From Longimicrobium terrae (GTDB taxonomy: Bacteria > Gemmatimonadota > Gemmatimonadetes > Longimicrobiales > Longimicrobiaceae), in contig NZ_JACHIA010000004.1 of the NCBI RefSeq assembly GCF_014202995.1, positions 1 through 64,000 of the forward strand: a DNA stretch of 64,000 nt, read 5' to 3'. The notes beneath the pieces were generated by a model. It did no database searches. It was not told where the DNA came from and saw only the letters and a list, made by a program, of their open reading frames with translations. Shown piece after piece: positions 63,237-64,000 of the stretch (positions are counted from its first letter, which is position 1; the number at the start of each line of letters is the position of its first letter). The position numbers were made by a program, and so were the translations under genes.

Positions 63237-64000
63237 TCAGTTCGGGATCTGAAAGGTCAGGATGGCGGGTTCCGGCTCGTGACGCGACGCGTACAGGGTC
63301 CGATGGTCGGCGGAGAGCGCGAGTGACAGCACAGCTGTGTCGAGCTCCAGCACCTTCACCAGTTCACCATCCCAATCGAAAACGTGAATGTATCGTCCGA
63401 ACGATGAGGACGGCCCGAATCCCTCGCGGGTACGCCCGGAGAACACGGCATAGATGTACTCATCCGTGGAAACCACGCTGGAATATCCGATGCGCATGGC
63501 GTCTCCAGACGACATTGTCAGCATGCCTCCGGCATTCGCGACGGTGTACTGCGGATCGAAGTGGAAAGGGCCGCGAACTTTGCGTACCAGCGTTCCGTCG
63601 TTCCGAAAGATCTCCAGCTGGTCGGCGTAGAACGTGGCGATCGCGAGCAGCCCGCGCGAGCGCGACGCGGTCATCCCCCCCACCCAGGCTTGCTGCAGCA
63701 CGCTGGGTGGTGTTCCCGGGGCGCTTGGGAGTGTTCCCGCACCCCGCAGAAACTTTCCTTCGCTGTTGAAGAACGTGAGACGTCCCCGATCAGAGAAGTT
63801 AGGACTCACCAGGAGCGTATCGTTCAGCCATAGAGGCTGAACCGGCAGGACCTCTCCCGCCAGAAGGAGGGTGCGGGCGCTCGCGGGGTGGAACGGGGTT
63901 GCCGGATCCACCTGTGTGAGACGTCCCAACGAGATGTCAAAAACCCAGGGCGGGTCTCCCGCGGACCTGACCGCGAAGGATCTCGCGCCCTCAAATTCAC
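63237..64000 (-). CDS. Beta-propeller protein, 5' end beyond the window
   Basis: At least 254 residues in frame, reading in from base 64000 without a stop (EFEGARSFAVRSAGDPPWVF, then DISLGRLTQVDP); the true start lies outside. Repeated strands with D/N-x-G turns (LTFFNSEGKFLRGAG, LEIFRNDGTLVRKVRG, IHVFDWDGELVKVLEL, LALSADHRTLYA) point to a six- or seven-bladed propeller, similar to TolB-like/BF3164-type proteins often found as lipoproteins. Co-transcribed with the DsbA-like gene 2 bases downstream. Function unknown. Confidence 0.7.
   Translation of the reverse strand, partial: EFEGARSFAVRSAGDPPWVFDISLGRLTQVDPATPFHPASARTLLLAGEVLPVQPLWLNDTLLVSPNFSDRGRLTFFNSEGKFLRGAGTLPSAPGTPPSVLQQAWVGGMTASRSRGLLAIATFYADQLEIFRNDGTLVRKVRGPFHFDPQYTVANAGGMLTMSSGDAMRIGYSSVVSTDEYIYAVFSGRTREGFGPSSSFGRYIHVFDWDGELVKVLELDTAVLSLALSADHRTLYASRHEPEPAILTFQIPN

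Overview
The window is about 64 kb of high-GC chromosome from a diderm bacterium. It has TolC, a LolA-domain lipoprotein, MacA/MacB-type export genes, periplasmic proteins with signal peptides, FtsK and SMC. Many features fit a Gemmatimonadota genome close to Longimicrobium: a bacillithiol deacetylase, an MglA/Roadblock module, RiPP-like precursors with pinensin-type leaders, and dense short repeats sitting at gene ends. That placement is inference from gene content and base composition; the window holds no rRNA or tRNA gene that would settle it. Recurrent promoters of the form TTGnnn, 17-nt spacer, TAnnnT and many U-tailed hairpins delimit the transcription units.

Layout. 0.2-0.8 kb: a DUF411 lipoprotein. 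0.9-1.3 kb: three tandem repeats of about 110 bp. 1.5-3.2 kb: rpsF-rpsR-rplI and rsfS, behind a structured leader. 3.6-8.8 kb: a SPOR-domain membrane protein translationally coupled to smc. 9.0-11.4 kb: aroF-type DAHP synthase, yraN, and an overlapping DUF4160/DUF2442 pair. 11.4-11.8 kb: two small RiPP-like precursors on the minus strand, one frameshifted. 12.0-18.3 kb: dnaX, ybaB, recR, then a small membrane protein, a Roadblock protein, mglA, a pgsA-type phosphatidyltransferase and a lipase. 18.5-20.3 kb: grpE-dnaJ. 20.4-25.1 kb: small proteins (including a duplicated mini membrane protein), mnmA, a cysteine desulfurase, a HIRAN-like protein and bshB1. 25.6-31.7 kb: a tripartite exporter in the order TolC, MacA-like, ATPase, two MacB permeases (all minus strand). 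31.9-34.4 kb: Yip1-like, a periplasmic protein, and a degenerate creatininase-family protein. 34.4-38.5 kb: a very large NtrY-like histidine kinase. 39.0-40.3 kb: a 37-residue peptide plus an ATP-grasp enzyme, a possible graspetide-like pair. 40.8-50.7 kb: a PpiD/SurA-like chaperone diverging from an operon of a large acidic TPR protein, aroQ, efp, accB, pilT, accC and comB. 51-55 kb: a mini-ORF transcript, tmk and ftsK. 55.0-56.6 kb: a visibly lower-GC islet with two TIR genes, the first interrupted by a TGA codon. 56.6-64 kb: an M48 protease, a beta-helix protein, lipoproteins, a DsbA-like protein and a beta-propeller protein that runs off the right edge.

Most of the window is housekeeping: translation, chromosome maintenance, chaperones, fatty acid initiation, aromatic amino acid synthesis, tRNA thiolation and envelope export. 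The accessory interest lies in four loci: the peptide/ATP-grasp pair (39.1-40.2 kb), the orphan pinensin-like precursors (11.4-11.8 kb), the TIR islet (55.2-56.6 kb), and a short transcript carrying a complete anti-16S sequence (51.0-51.4 kb). Several interspersed repeat families add to this, some of them abutting or supplying stop codons.
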